This document shows, one piece after another, positions 50,052 through 59,893 of a DNA stretch of 64,000 nucleotides. The DNA lies in the NCBI RefSeq assembly GCF_021535135.1, contig NZ_CP091036.1, positions 620,001-684,000 of the forward strand, given 5' to 3'. Numbering within the stretch: position 1 is the stretch's first letter; each line of letters opens with the position of its first letter. This stretch comes from Antarcticibacterium sp. 1MA-6-2 (lineage in GTDB: Bacteria; Bacteroidota; Bacteroidia; Flavobacteriales; Flavobacteriaceae). The notes below the pieces were generated by a model. The model was not told the origin of the DNA and made no database searches. It saw only the letters and a program-made list of their open reading frames with translations. The position numbers and the translations under genes are program-made.

Positions 50052-50953
50052 TCAACCTTTAAAAAATTCAAGAGAATGCCATGAGGTATCTGGAATAATC
50101 TCATTTTTTTTCCGGTTATTACGGTTACTCATATAAATATAAAAGGAACTAAATATAGGCAATAGGCTTATTTTATATTTAATCGCAAGAAACCATAGAG
50201 CCTGTAGCCGATAGGAATTATTTAATTTTTTTTCGTGATATCGTTTAATAGCATTTCTATAAACGGCATAATGACTCTCCCTTAAACTACTCTTTGGAAT
50301 ATCGGTTAACTGTTGCATCTTATGATTTCGAATTACGGATCCATAATGGTTTGAATGTACACCTTTAAAATTTTCATTGATCCTCATCCACATATCAGAA
50401 TCTTCACCTACTATAATTTCTTCATTGAAAAGACCTACCTCACTAAAAACATTTCTTTTAAACATAAAACCATTACTGTTTGCAAAATGAATTGTTGTTA
50501 TAGAAAGATTTTCCAGGTCCCTATTGTCAATATTGGCTTTTGTCCACTTAAGCGATAAACTCTTTTGTTATTTATTTCAACCATTTCTAAAGAGTTACAT
50601 ATTGCAAAGGAAAATTCACTTTTAGCTTCTAAAGCCGAAACCATTTTTTTCAAATGTCCCGGTAGATAAAGATCATCAGAATCGAGGAAACAAATATAGG
50701 GCTGTGAAGCTTTTAAAATCCCACGATTTCGGGCACCTGACGCTCCCTGTGATAGGCAATCGACTGGCTTGTGTAAGAAGGTAACATTAGAACCAAAGGA
50801 TGATACAACTTCCACGGTATTGTCTGTTGAGCCATCATCAGAAATAACTATTTCCACATTCCCGTTATAGTCCTGATCCAGCACACTTTTAATAGCTTCA
50901 CCAATTAATTTCTCCCTATTGTAAGTAGGAATAATTACGCTTATACCTTTCAT
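50052..50953 (-). CDS. GT2 glycosyltransferase, one frameshift
   Basis: I chose the ATG at 50953 (MKGISVIIPTYNREKLIGEA), since the 13 residues upstream are not part of the family. The GT-A core has the nucleotide-binding VEIVISDDGSTDNTVEVVSS and the DxD-type metal site ICFLDSDDLYLPGHLKKMVS. The frame breaks at about 50465-50500 and resumes FKRNVFSEVGLFNEEIIVGE and DSDMWMRINENF. Length is about 300 residues. It adds one sugar to the lipid-linked repeat unit in the cytoplasm. Confidence 0.85.
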
Positions 50954-51151
50954 CTCAATTTTATTAATGTAATATTCTGAAGGAGCTTTCATATTTCAAC
51001 TTCAGAGTGGTAATAAAAAACTCCTCTATAAATTAAAAAACAAATACCGAAATTTTTTGGCAGTTCGAAAATTATAATTTTCGCTGCAGAAGTACTTTAT
51101 TTTAAAAATTTCAGTAATCTCATTTGTCAGAAAAGATCTATTTTTCAACTT

Positions 51152-52471
51152 TTACTTTTCTTCAGCCGCGGTAGATATTATTTTTTCAAACTCTCCCGCG
51201 ACTACAGTGGAATTATGTCGGTTTGCGGCAATACTTTTTGCTGTTGTTGCCACTCGTTCCCGCCGGGATTCATCCAAAAACATGTCCTTTAATTTTTCAC
51301 TTAATACCTTTATATTATTTTCTGTCACTACTTCTGCCCAGGAATATTTTTCAGCATATTGAACCAGGGCAGTATCTTGCGGGGCAAATATGAGTATTGG
51401 CGTACCACTAGCCATATATTCTGAAGCTTTTGTAGGCATGGAATATTTTATAAAACTGGTGGATTCCGGACTAAAATCGTAGGGAAGGATTAAAACTTCG
51501 GCCTGGGCAAAAACTTTTGGAAGATCCTCATATGCTACAAATTCCTGATGGTAAACATTCGTAAAATTCTTGATCCATGTAGGAGCATCCTGAGACTGTA
51601 TTATAAATTTTATACTGGATTTTAGGTCATTATTAACCTCTTTTACCGCTTCAGCTATAATTTTTAGGGATTTGTCAATCCCAAGTCCTATTCTTCCTGC
51701 GTATAAAAGAGTTGGACTTGTGGGAAGCTCGTAAGAGTTTCTTTGGGCCTTTTTCCAAAATTCTAAGTTTATCGGGTTATGAAAAGTAACAAATTTTTTT
51801 CCATAACGTCTTTTATATTCCTCAGCCATATAATCACTAATTCCCAGGCATAAATTTGCTCTATCTAATAAAAGTCTAAATTCCTTATCTATTTTCCTTT
51901 TCCAATGGTTTTTCATTGGGCCTTCTATTCCAACAGTGGTAGGCCAGTCATCCATCATATGGAAAACCATAGGAATTTTTAAATAATCATATAATTCAAT
52001 TGCAAATAAAATATCCTCCCTGGTGTGAGACTGAACGTATAAAATATCAGGTTTAAAACTATCTAACCAATTACATAACTCTGGAGAAACCCCCGTTTTT
52101 GCCTGAAAATGGGACAATCCTACATAATTAAAAACTGGAAGGATATAATCAAGAATCATCTTAACGCGAAGTTTGGATTTTTTGACAATAACTTTGTCCT
52201 GGTTTTCTGCGCCATCAGAAATCATTATAGGTCCTGAATAATATTTTCGGCTCAAAAGATTAAATGGAAAGATCCATTTACGTTCTTTATCTCCTAACTG
52301 ATAATAATGATTGCAAAGCGTGTGGTTCATATTATCTGTAAGCAAATATCCCGAACACGCAACTGCTAATTTATCTCTATCCCAATTAGCAAATAAATTA
52401 GAAAGTGTTATACCGCCCCCAGTATTATCTACGAAAGGCTGATTTAATATTAGAACACGGGGCTGGGCCAT
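51152..52471 (-). CDS. GT4-type glycosyltransferase
   Basis: An intact 439-residue GT-B protein. The N-terminal acceptor domain starts MAQPRVLILNQPFVDNTGGG and includes SFKPDILYVQSHTREDILFA; the C-terminal donor domain shows TLLYAGRIGLGIDKSLKIIA and the EX7E-like region AQAEVLILPYDFSPESTSFI with MPTKASEYMASGTPILIFAP. It lies 15 bases after the wzy gene. The sugar it transfers cannot be read from sequence. Confidence 0.85.
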   Translation of the reverse strand: MAQPRVLILNQPFVDNTGGGITLSNLFANWDRDKLAVACSGYLLTDNMNHTLCNHYYQLGDKERKWIFPFNLLSRKYYSGPIMISDGAENQDKVIVKKSKLRVKMILDYILPVFNYVGLSHFQAKTGVSPELCNWLDSFKPDILYVQSHTREDILFAIELYDYLKIPMVFHMMDDWPTTVGIEGPMKNHWKRKIDKEFRLLLDRANLCLGISDYMAEEYKRRYGKKFVTFHNPINLEFWKKAQRNSYELPTSPTLLYAGRIGLGIDKSLKIIAEAVKEVNNDLKSSIKFIIQSQDAPTWIKNFTNVYHQEFVAYEDLPKVFAQAEVLILPYDFSPESTSFIKYSMPTKASEYMASGTPILIFAPQDTALVQYAEKYSWAEVVTENNIKVLSEKLKDMFLDESRRERVATTAKSIAANRHNSTVVAGEFEKIISTAAEEK

Positions 52472-52485
52472 TATAGAGAATTTTT

Positions 52486-53755
52486 TTAAGTGTTATGTAA
52501 ATTTTGATTTCGAAAATAGGTAGTCATATCTTCCTCTTCCATGTTTCTAAGAAAAGGAGAGAAACAAATGGCTACTGCAATCCAAAGTAAAATATACTGT
52601 AATGTAAATGTATTCACGGTTGCAGGATACATATTTAAAAGAACCCATATGATCCAACACGCTGCAGCTTTGGTTAATAGGTTTTTTGAAAAGAAAAGTC
52701 CCTTGATTATAGCAGGGATCGTGATCAATATGAAAATAAAAACGTAGACTAAACCACCTTTAAGTACTAATTGTAGATAATCGGTTTCTATAGTTTTCCT
52801 ATACCCTGTAACATCATCGGGATCTATCCCGGGACAATAATACTCACCATCCATTCCTTTCCCTACTATCCATTCTTTCGGGTTTAAATCCTGATAGAAA
52901 CACAACTCTACCGAAGATCTGGTGTCTTCTAATCCACGGTCTGTTATATATTCAAAGATGCCACTTTTGCTGGAGGTAAAAAATTCTAAACCAACAACCA
53001 ATAGTATCCCTCCAACTATAATAGTGAGAATAACAATAAAATATCTATTTCTTGTTTGGGACAAATAGAGTATATACGAAATCATAGCACTTAACCCGCA
53101 CATAAAAAGTAGCCCACGACGAGCCCTTAAAAGAGCGAAAAAAATGGTAACAAGCAATGTTAGGATAAGTAAAAATTTTCTTTGGCCGGAGTGATACCGA
53201 TACGCCATTAAAAGAAAGAAAGCTAAGCACTGCTAAGGTTTTTGAGAAATACTCAATAATATACATACTGGTAAGACTCTCCCCCTGGCTCAAAAGATCC
53301 CTTATGAAAAAAACATCATAAAATAAAAAGGCAATTGCGAGGATAATTATGGACTGAAAAAGTTTTTTTAGATAATAAAGTTTGAGTGGCAAAAGTAGAA
53401 ACAGAGGGCTCAAATATAGAATCCCACCAAACCAGGCATCAAAAATCATAAATTTGATTCCATCACCAGTTGTTGGTACCCCCCTTATGACTATATATGC
53501 AACCCATACCATATAAAGGGTAAAGAAGACTAGTAAATAATTGTTAATTATTCTAAAATTTATCAGGGTAAAAAAGGAGGGTATAAATATTAGTAAGCCA
53601 ATGATTTGTAAAACCTGGCAAATTACAGGATTTACGTAAGTGGTGGTGGTTAATGTATAGCTTAATGTGTATAGGATAAATCCCATCCACATTAAATTTA
53701 CCAGTTCACGTTCCCGGTAGCTTGTTTGCAGAAATGTATTTAAACTTCTATCCAT
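52486..53755 (-). CDS. Wzy-type O-antigen/exopolysaccharide polymerase, one frameshift
   Basis: About ten membrane helices are present in the corrected protein. The first part (MDRSLNTFLQTSYRERELVN) has helices such as FIPSFFTLINFRIINNYLLV and LYLSPLFLLLPLKLYYLKKL. The frame breaks at about 53200-53210, and the second part (GQRKFLLILTLLVTIFFALL, then RARRGLLFMCGLSAMISYIL) contains the large periplasmic loop typical of Wzy (GLEDTRSSVELCFYQDLNPK, ETDYLQLVLKGGL). Length is about 422 residues. It joins repeat units flipped by Wzx on the periplasmic side. Position between glycosyltransferase genes supports this. Confidence 0.8.
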
Positions 53756-53760
53756 TCAGT

Positions 53761-54986
53761 TTAATCCTGCATGCTTTTAATTAAATCCATATGCTGGTTG
53801 GTAATTATGGCTTCATCGAATTGTGGTAATGCATATCCCCTGGTGTGGTTGCTAAGACAATACTGTATTCCTGCTGCCAGATCTTTAGCATCCTTGTAAT
53901 TTGCCAGATATCCATTTTTTTTATGTTCAATTAGATCTGGAATTCCTCCTGTATTAAAAGCTACTACAATGTACCACATCTCAAAGACTCCAGAATGACA
54001 TAGCCAAATACTTCAGCCAGAGAAGGAGCAATAAATAAATCTGCTGCATTATACATAAGATTTGTAGCATATTCATTAGAAAGATATCCTACAAATTTTA
54101 TTTTAAATGGTATTGCTTCGGTAATTTCCTTTTTATAACCACTACCAAAGATTAATATGGTAATATTTTGAAATTCAACATTTTCGTGTAATAATTCCAG
54201 CGCCTCCTTTAAATACTCCCAACCTTTATATGGACTTTCTATAGAAATGGCACCAAAGGCAATAACGACTTCATCCTTATCAAAATTTAATAGATGCTTT
54301 GCAACGCTTTTTTCAAAAGGTTTGAAGATGTTGTTATCCAAATAATTAGGAATATAAAATATAGGTTTATTTTTTGTAAGAAAAGACTTCTTTGCACAAT
54401 CATAGAGCCATTTACTTGGAGCTATAAAGTATACATTATCATGGGTGGAAAATAATTTTTTCTTTTTATTAAACTCCTGGTATGACAAATCCTTTTCTTT
54501 ATCACCTATAAAAAATTTGCAATTATGGCATTGTTCCATGTATTTATCACAACCAAAACTGTGGTGGCAACCTCCTGTAATAGTCCACATATCGTGCATG
54601 AAAAATACAATCTTCTTGTTGAGCTTCATTAATTGTTCAATACTGTCAAGGCTCAAAAATCCGTTAAGAACCCAATGAATATATATAACATTTGCTTCCC
54701 TGACTACCTCTACTTCAGAAATGTTTGACCCGATAACAGGATAAGAAAAAATACCATATTGAGAAGTCATTTTTCTTTTCAAAAAGGCCTCAGCCCAGGT
54801 GTTTATTTTAGATATCCATTTGGCCTTTTTTCCTAAACTTGTTATAGGTTTTTGTTCGTCCAGTTCATTATACAAACACAACAGGCTGGAATCCATTCCT
54901 GCTTTTAAAAAAGCCTTATGAAGCCTGTTAGCAGGGCTCGCTTCTGTAGTCTTATATTGAAGATGGAGTATTTTTAAATTATCCAT
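53761..54986 (-). CDS. GT4-type glycosyltransferase, one frameshift
   Basis: The GT-B protein begins MDNLKILHLQYKTTEASPAN, has a Cys-rich insertion (ITGGCHHSFGCDKYMEQCHN), and a donor domain with VVIAFGAISIESPYKGWEYL and AADLFIAPSLAEVFGYVILE. The frame breaks at about 53965-53980 and resumes VVAFNTGGIPDLIEHKKNGY. Length is about 408 residues. The Cys/His insertion may bind zinc or be structural; it occurs in a subset of these enzymes. It starts 2 bases after the flippase stop. Confidence 0.85.
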
Positions 54987-54988
54987 GA

Positions 54989-56368
54989 TTATTTAAGCCA
55001 GAAGCCTTTTTTATTCTTAACAATTATCATATAATATTGCAACGGAGCTAATATAAAACCATTAATATTTGCTAATACAGAAGCCATAAATAATGCATAA
55101 ACACCCATCTTAAAGTAATTGAGGAAAAGAAGAACCAGACCTATGAATATAAAAGGACTGAAAATACTTGTCCAAAACTGTATTCGCAAAGCACTTATTC
55201 CATTTAAAAAACTAACATATTTAGACCCGAACATCATAGTGCAGAAGTAAATGAATCCCCACAGAGATAATTCAAAATTTATGTCTACCGTTCCCTCCCC
55301 CAGCCATAAGGTATAAACGGTTTTCGAAAATAACAACATAATTAAACCTCCTAATACGAAAAGGATATTTAAAAGATTATATTTTTTTATACTGTTTCTA
55401 ATCCAATTAAGATCTCCCTTTAAAAAAGCTTCAGTAGAAGCGGACCAAAATGGACTTATAAAAATCATAAATGCCATATTTAGCACCCCAAAATATTTAT
55501 ATACTATATTATAATCAGTAACGTGGACTGGGCCAAAATACCGGGAAATTATAATGTTTGCAGATTCGAATTGCACAATACTGGCTATTTGAATGATAAA
55601 AAATATACCTCCGAGATTAAAAAGGCTTTTGGCGTGGGAAAATTTAACTTTAGTCAATGATGGTTTATATGCTTTGTACTTTCCAGAAAAGAAAAAAATA
55701 TTAGCTCCGGCCAAAGCAAGAATCGGGGCTATACAAAGAGCGAGACCCAAAAAGATCAATGAACCCTGTGTAGTTGAAACTAGGATTGCAATTATTAAGA
55801 GGGCGACCACCTGCCCGATAAGATCTATTAAAGATGCTTTTGCAGGTTCTTGATCTGCTGTAATGATTGTTGTAATTATTCGTAAAACGAATTGTAGGCA
55901 GAAATATGTAAAGACAATAACGGCCAATAAAGAAATTTCATTGGTATATTCCGCTGAAACATTAAGCATATCGCTCCAATCCAGGAATTGATTTACCAGC
56001 AGAAATATCGCCCATAAAACTATGAAAATAATTCCTAAGGCTGCATATGCTGTGCTTACATAAACCTGTGCACTTTCATCATCTCCATTAGCTTTTGCCC
56101 CTGCAAACTTATTCCTTAATCCTTGAGTGAGTCCTATATCAAAAAAACTAAACCAGGCGACAATTGAGCTTATAGTTAACCAAATACCATAACGTTCAGC
56201 GTTTACATAATTAATGGTAAGTGGTACCAGCAGAAGAGTAATACCAATACTTCCCCCTTTTATAAAAAGTGAGGTAATGATATTTTTTTTTGCTTTGATG
56301 CTGCGTGTGTGCCCCTTATTCAGGAATTTTTGATAAAAAGAGAATAAAGGTTGGAGATATTTATTCAT
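54989..56368 (-). CDS. wzx: Wzx-type polysaccharide flippase
   Basis: An intact 459-residue membrane protein with about 12 helices in the MOP/MATE pattern (ITSLFIKGGSIGITLLLVPL, ERYGIWLTISSIVAWFSFFD, LIDLIGQVVALLIIAILVST, FWTSIFSPFIFIGLVLLFLN). It moves the lipid-linked repeat unit from the cytoplasmic to the periplasmic side. It is preceded by a 332-base gap after the wzc-like gene, so it may have its own promoter. Confidence 0.85.
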   Translation of the reverse strand: MNKYLQPLFSFYQKFLNKGHTRSIKAKKNIITSLFIKGGSIGITLLLVPLTINYVNAERYGIWLTISSIVAWFSFFDIGLTQGLRNKFAGAKANGDDESAQVYVSTAYAALGIIFIVLWAIFLLVNQFLDWSDMLNVSAEYTNEISLLAVIVFTYFCLQFVLRIITTIITADQEPAKASLIDLIGQVVALLIIAILVSTTQGSLIFLGLALCIAPILALAGANIFFFSGKYKAYKPSLTKVKFSHAKSLFNLGGIFFIIQIASIVQFESANIIISRYFGPVHVTDYNIVYKYFGVLNMAFMIFISPFWSASTEAFLKGDLNWIRNSIKKYNLLNILFVLGGLIMLLFSKTVYTLWLGEGTVDINFELSLWGFIYFCTMMFGSKYVSFLNGISALRIQFWTSIFSPFIFIGLVLLFLNYFKMGVYALFMASVLANINGFILAPLQYYMIIVKNKKGFWLK

Positions 56369-56700
56369 TATTAATTGAGGGGCAAGATACTAAAGGTAAT
56401 AACACACCTCCTTACATTTGAAGTTATAACAAGGGCTGAACACTAACCGGGTAACACTTTATAAAGAAAATTTTAGTCAAGGTGACCTAATTATTCTATG
56501 TGAAATAAGTTTATATTATTAAATGTTCCAGATGAAATTTACATCATTTTCATAAGTACTTTTTAAAATCCGGAAAAACAGTTTTCTGGAAAAGGAACGC
56601 CTATTTGTCTTAGATTCTGTTTTCTGTTACATCAACTTTAAAATCTAATGATTTAAAAAACAGACTTATTTATTCCGACTAAAAGTTACCACTAAGGTAC
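56369..56700. other. Intergenic stretch between the wzc-like and wzx-like genes
   Basis: About 330 AT-rich bases with no supported gene. A promoter for the flippase and glycosyltransferase half of the locus is expected here, but I cannot place a clear -33/-7 pair. Confidence 0.4.
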
Positions 56701-59013
56701 TTAGGATTTTTGATTGGTGTAATTCATCATGTGTTTCAAATCATATCCATAACCATAATCTGTTTTTACCATACCACGGGTTTTTAAACCATTAAAAACG
56801 ATCGAGACATTCTTAAGAGACTGCAAACTGGTTGATTCATCAAGCCTTTTAACAGCTTCCTTGGAAGTATGTCCATGTCTTACAACATATAAGGTCTTAT
56901 CACTATATTCTGCCAGTAGATTGACTTCAGCCAGAACATTAATAGGAGCAGAATCAAGAATTACATATTCAAAATCTTCAGAAAGTGCCTCCATGAGAAT
57001 TTCCAGTTTTCCATTCAATAATATTTCGGAATAATCATCTCCCCTCGCTCCTGTCGATACAACTGACAAATTTGGATGTACCCCGGAGGGATGAATAGTG
57101 TCCTTATAATTTATTTCATTTTTAAGAAAGCCAATAATTCCTTTTGAAGCAGAAAGGTCAAATAATTCCGAAACATAAGGTTTCCTAAAATCCATATCCA
57201 CAAGAACTACCTTTTTACCAGACTGAGCAAAACTATAAGCGAGATTAGAACTCACAAAACTTTTTCCTTCACCCGAAATTCCTGAGGTGATCAAAATTCT
57301 TCTTTGCTTGAAGTCTCTTCGATATAAACCAAGCCTGGCGCCTAGCTGCCGTAGTTGTTCAATTAAAATAAATTCCTGAGGTTTTTGGAATCTCTTAGAC
57401 TTCCCCGTTTTTACGTGAAATATTTCAGCAATGATTGGAATATCAGTATACTTTTCAATTTCTGATCTGAAGAGAACAGCTCCACTTAAAACCTCTCTCC
57501 CTTTAACGAAGCCAATTCCTGTCACTACAGCCACGCAAAAGGCAACTACATAAGCAAAAAGTGGTTTTGGGCTTACAGGACTAATTGATGCCTCTGCCTT
57601 ATTAACTATCGTACTGTTTTCATTAGAAGGTATGTTTGACAATGCTGTTTCTTCCCTTTTTTGAAGTAAATAAGAGAAGAGATCATTCTTCACTGTTTTT
57701 CTTCTGGTAATTTCTAAAAGAGTGCGTTCCTTCTCGGGAATATTGCTTAAAGTAGAATTAAATCTTTGATTATTTGAATTTAGATTGTTTAATCGTGATT
57801 TTAAATTCTGTCTCTGGCTATTAACATTTTCTAATATCCCAGGTCTAATTTTCTCTATTTGATTAGTAATAGAGGTCAAAATAGGGTTATTTTCAGCGGT
57901 TGTTCTTTTCAACCTCTCATACTCAACCTCTAAGTTATAAAGCTTCTCAATCAACTGGGAAAGGATAGGATCATTAATTCCAAGAGTTGAGGGAACAATG
58001 CCTCCTGTACTACCCTTAGATATAACGTAATTTTCTACATTATTTAAAACAGCTAGCTGAAGTTCAAGTTCTGTAATTTGTTTATCATTTTCTCCAACGT
58101 CCTGAAGATATAATCTTCCCTGCTCGCTTAAATTTATAGCTCCTGCACTGGACCTGTATTCTTCTACATTATTTTCAAGTTGGTCCAGATCCTTTTCTAC
58201 ACTTTCTATTCGGTCTTCAATAAAAGCAAGAGTATTTAAGGCCAGCTCTTTTCTGTCCTCTACTATTTTTCGATTATATTCCTTGATAAGGTTGTCTAGT
58301 ATATCTTCAGCTCTTTCGGGTACCGGATCTTTTATACTCAAATTAACAACGGAAGATAATTTATTGGTAACCTTTACATCCAGACCATCTACTAATCCTT
58401 CTGAAATTATTTTAGGATTTACCAAATTAAAATAAAGCGAGGCAGAGGTGCTCTTGTTTCTTCTGTCATTTTTAACAAACATTAAAGTCTGCCCATTGGA
58501 AAATTCTATCCAATTATCCAGCCCATATCTTTCACCAGAGATTAGAACTTCTTCTTTCTCATTGTCATAATTAAATGAAAATTTCTCTGGTTCATTGGAT
58601 ATTTCAATCCTTTCAGGTTCTTTAACAATAATCCTGATCGGACTGGAAGTATATGCGGGCTTCGACTTCATCCCTGCATCTTCCTGTACTGGTGAATATA
58701 GATATAAGCTTCTTACCACAGAATTCATTAAATCCCTTGATTGTAAAACCTCAATTTCATTTTCAACAATTTTTTTTGACTCAAAAGGATTCATACTTTC
58801 TACAATCCGGGAGTCATCTACTCCTTTTTGCTCATCTTTAATTATTATGGAAGCTGATGCTTCATAGATTGGAGTGGCTATTCGTAAATAAGCCCAGGCT
58901 GAAATAAGAGAACCTACAATGAGTATTAAAAACAGTGGCCAAAATGGTAAGAATGTCTGAATAATTACTCTAAAAAGACTGTCCTCTCTAGAGTTTTTTG
59001 AGTTGTAATTCAT
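56701..59013 (-). CDS. wzc: Wzc-like polysaccharide co-polymerase and tyrosine autokinase
   Basis: An intact 770-residue protein. Residues 15-110 form a Wzz chain-length domain with a first helix (FWPLFLILIVGSLISAWAYL), residues 270-470 a long coiled coil, then a second helix (FAYVVAFCVAVVTGIGFVKG). The BY-kinase domain has Walker A ITSGISGEGKSFVSSNLAYS, Walker A' KKVVLVDMDFRKPYVSELFD and Walker B EYVILDSAPINVLAEVNLLA. The C-terminus carries the Tyr cluster DYGYGYDLKHMMNYTNQKS, the usual autophosphorylation tail. It controls polymer length and export with the Wza-like protein, whose gene lies 14 bases upstream. Confidence 0.92.
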   Translation of the reverse strand: MNYNSKNSREDSLFRVIIQTFLPFWPLFLILIVGSLISAWAYLRIATPIYEASASIIIKDEQKGVDDSRIVESMNPFESKKIVENEIEVLQSRDLMNSVVRSLYLYSPVQEDAGMKSKPAYTSSPIRIIVKEPERIEISNEPEKFSFNYDNEKEEVLISGERYGLDNWIEFSNGQTLMFVKNDRRNKSTSASLYFNLVNPKIISEGLVDGLDVKVTNKLSSVVNLSIKDPVPERAEDILDNLIKEYNRKIVEDRKELALNTLAFIEDRIESVEKDLDQLENNVEEYRSSAGAINLSEQGRLYLQDVGENDKQITELELQLAVLNNVENYVISKGSTGGIVPSTLGINDPILSQLIEKLYNLEVEYERLKRTTAENNPILTSITNQIEKIRPGILENVNSQRQNLKSRLNNLNSNNQRFNSTLSNIPEKERTLLEITRRKTVKNDLFSYLLQKREETALSNIPSNENSTIVNKAEASISPVSPKPLFAYVVAFCVAVVTGIGFVKGREVLSGAVLFRSEIEKYTDIPIIAEIFHVKTGKSKRFQKPQEFILIEQLRQLGARLGLYRRDFKQRRILITSGISGEGKSFVSSNLAYSFAQSGKKVVLVDMDFRKPYVSELFDLSASKGIIGFLKNEINYKDTIHPSGVHPNLSVVSTGARGDDYSEILLNGKLEILMEALSEDFEYVILDSAPINVLAEVNLLAEYSDKTLYVVRHGHTSKEAVKRLDESTSLQSLKNVSIVFNGLKTRGMVKTDYGYGYDLKHMMNYTNQKS

Positions 59014-59027
59014 GGTTCAGGTTGATG

Positions 59028-59849
59028 TTAAAAAAATCTGTCCAGGGCAATTACTGCTAGAGAAAGAGAACTTAATATAATAGGAAGCCATTGATTAGCT
59101 CTACTAGTAGATGCTACTTTTGATTTATTAGCTTCTACGTATATTATGTCATTAGACTTTAGGTTATAATATGGAGAAGTAAATATTTCATCAGATGTTA
59201 AATCGAGTCTTACCAGCTTTCTTATATTATCTTCCTCTCTAATTAATAAAATATTGTCTCGATTAGCATATACGGTTAGATCCCCGGCTAATCCCAGCGC
59301 TTCCAGTAAAGTTACTTTTTCACTGGGAATGGTTACCACAGTTGGATTCTTTACTTCGCCCAGTACCGATACTCTAAAGTTAAGATACCTAATATCGACT
59401 ATAGGCTCCAATAAAAGCTTTCTATTTACCAATTCCTGGGTAATTTCTTCTCTTAATTCCTGCTTGGATTTTTCTGCAGCTTTAATCTTACCCAATATAG
59501 GGAAACGAATAAAACCTTCCTGGTCTACAAGATAACCAGATGCTTCAGAAGTTGTTCGATTTGAAGTTGATGATTGTGCCACAGGAACATTAGAGGCGTT
59601 AAAAACTTCAGTGGCTTCAGGATTTAAACTTGTAACCGAAATGCTTAATAAATCATTTTTCTTAATTACAGGCTCCAGGTCTTCGTTATTCAACTTAAAT
59701 TCCGTTTCAGGAACATTATAAAAGTTGTTGGCCTTTTTAAGGTTAACGCAAGAGGTGAAAGAAATAAAAATTATTATAAGTATAACAGAGTAGGTAGCTC
59801 TTATACTTCTTAGGTAGTAAGAAATATAAGTGATCATTGATTTTTTCAT
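59028..59849 (-). CDS. wza: Wza-like polysaccharide export lipoprotein
   Basis: I chose the ATG at 59849 (MKKSMITYISYYLRSIRATY); upstream codons overlap the sugar-transferase gene and are not family-like. A lipoprotein signal ends IIIFISFTSC. The polysaccharide export domain follows (EPVIKKNDLLSISVTSLNPE), then a soluble ligand-binding SLBB domain (FRVSVLGEVKNPTVVTIPSE, KVTLLEALGLAGDLTVYANR). A C-terminal helix (ANQWLPIILSSLSLAVIALD) should cross the outer membrane. Length is 273 residues. It forms the outer-membrane channel with the Wzc-like protein. Confidence 0.92.
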   Translation of the reverse strand: MKKSMITYISYYLRSIRATYSVILIIIFISFTSCVNLKKANNFYNVPETEFKLNNEDLEPVIKKNDLLSISVTSLNPEATEVFNASNVPVAQSSTSNRTTSEASGYLVDQEGFIRFPILGKIKAAEKSKQELREEITQELVNRKLLLEPIVDIRYLNFRVSVLGEVKNPTVVTIPSEKVTLLEALGLAGDLTVYANRDNILLIREEDNIRKLVRLDLTSDEIFTSPYYNLKSNDIIYVEANKSKVASTSRANQWLPIILSSLSLAVIALDRFF

Positions 59850-59893
59850 GTAAGTGTAGATTGGGCTAAAAGTATAAAAAATAGTTGTGTAAT

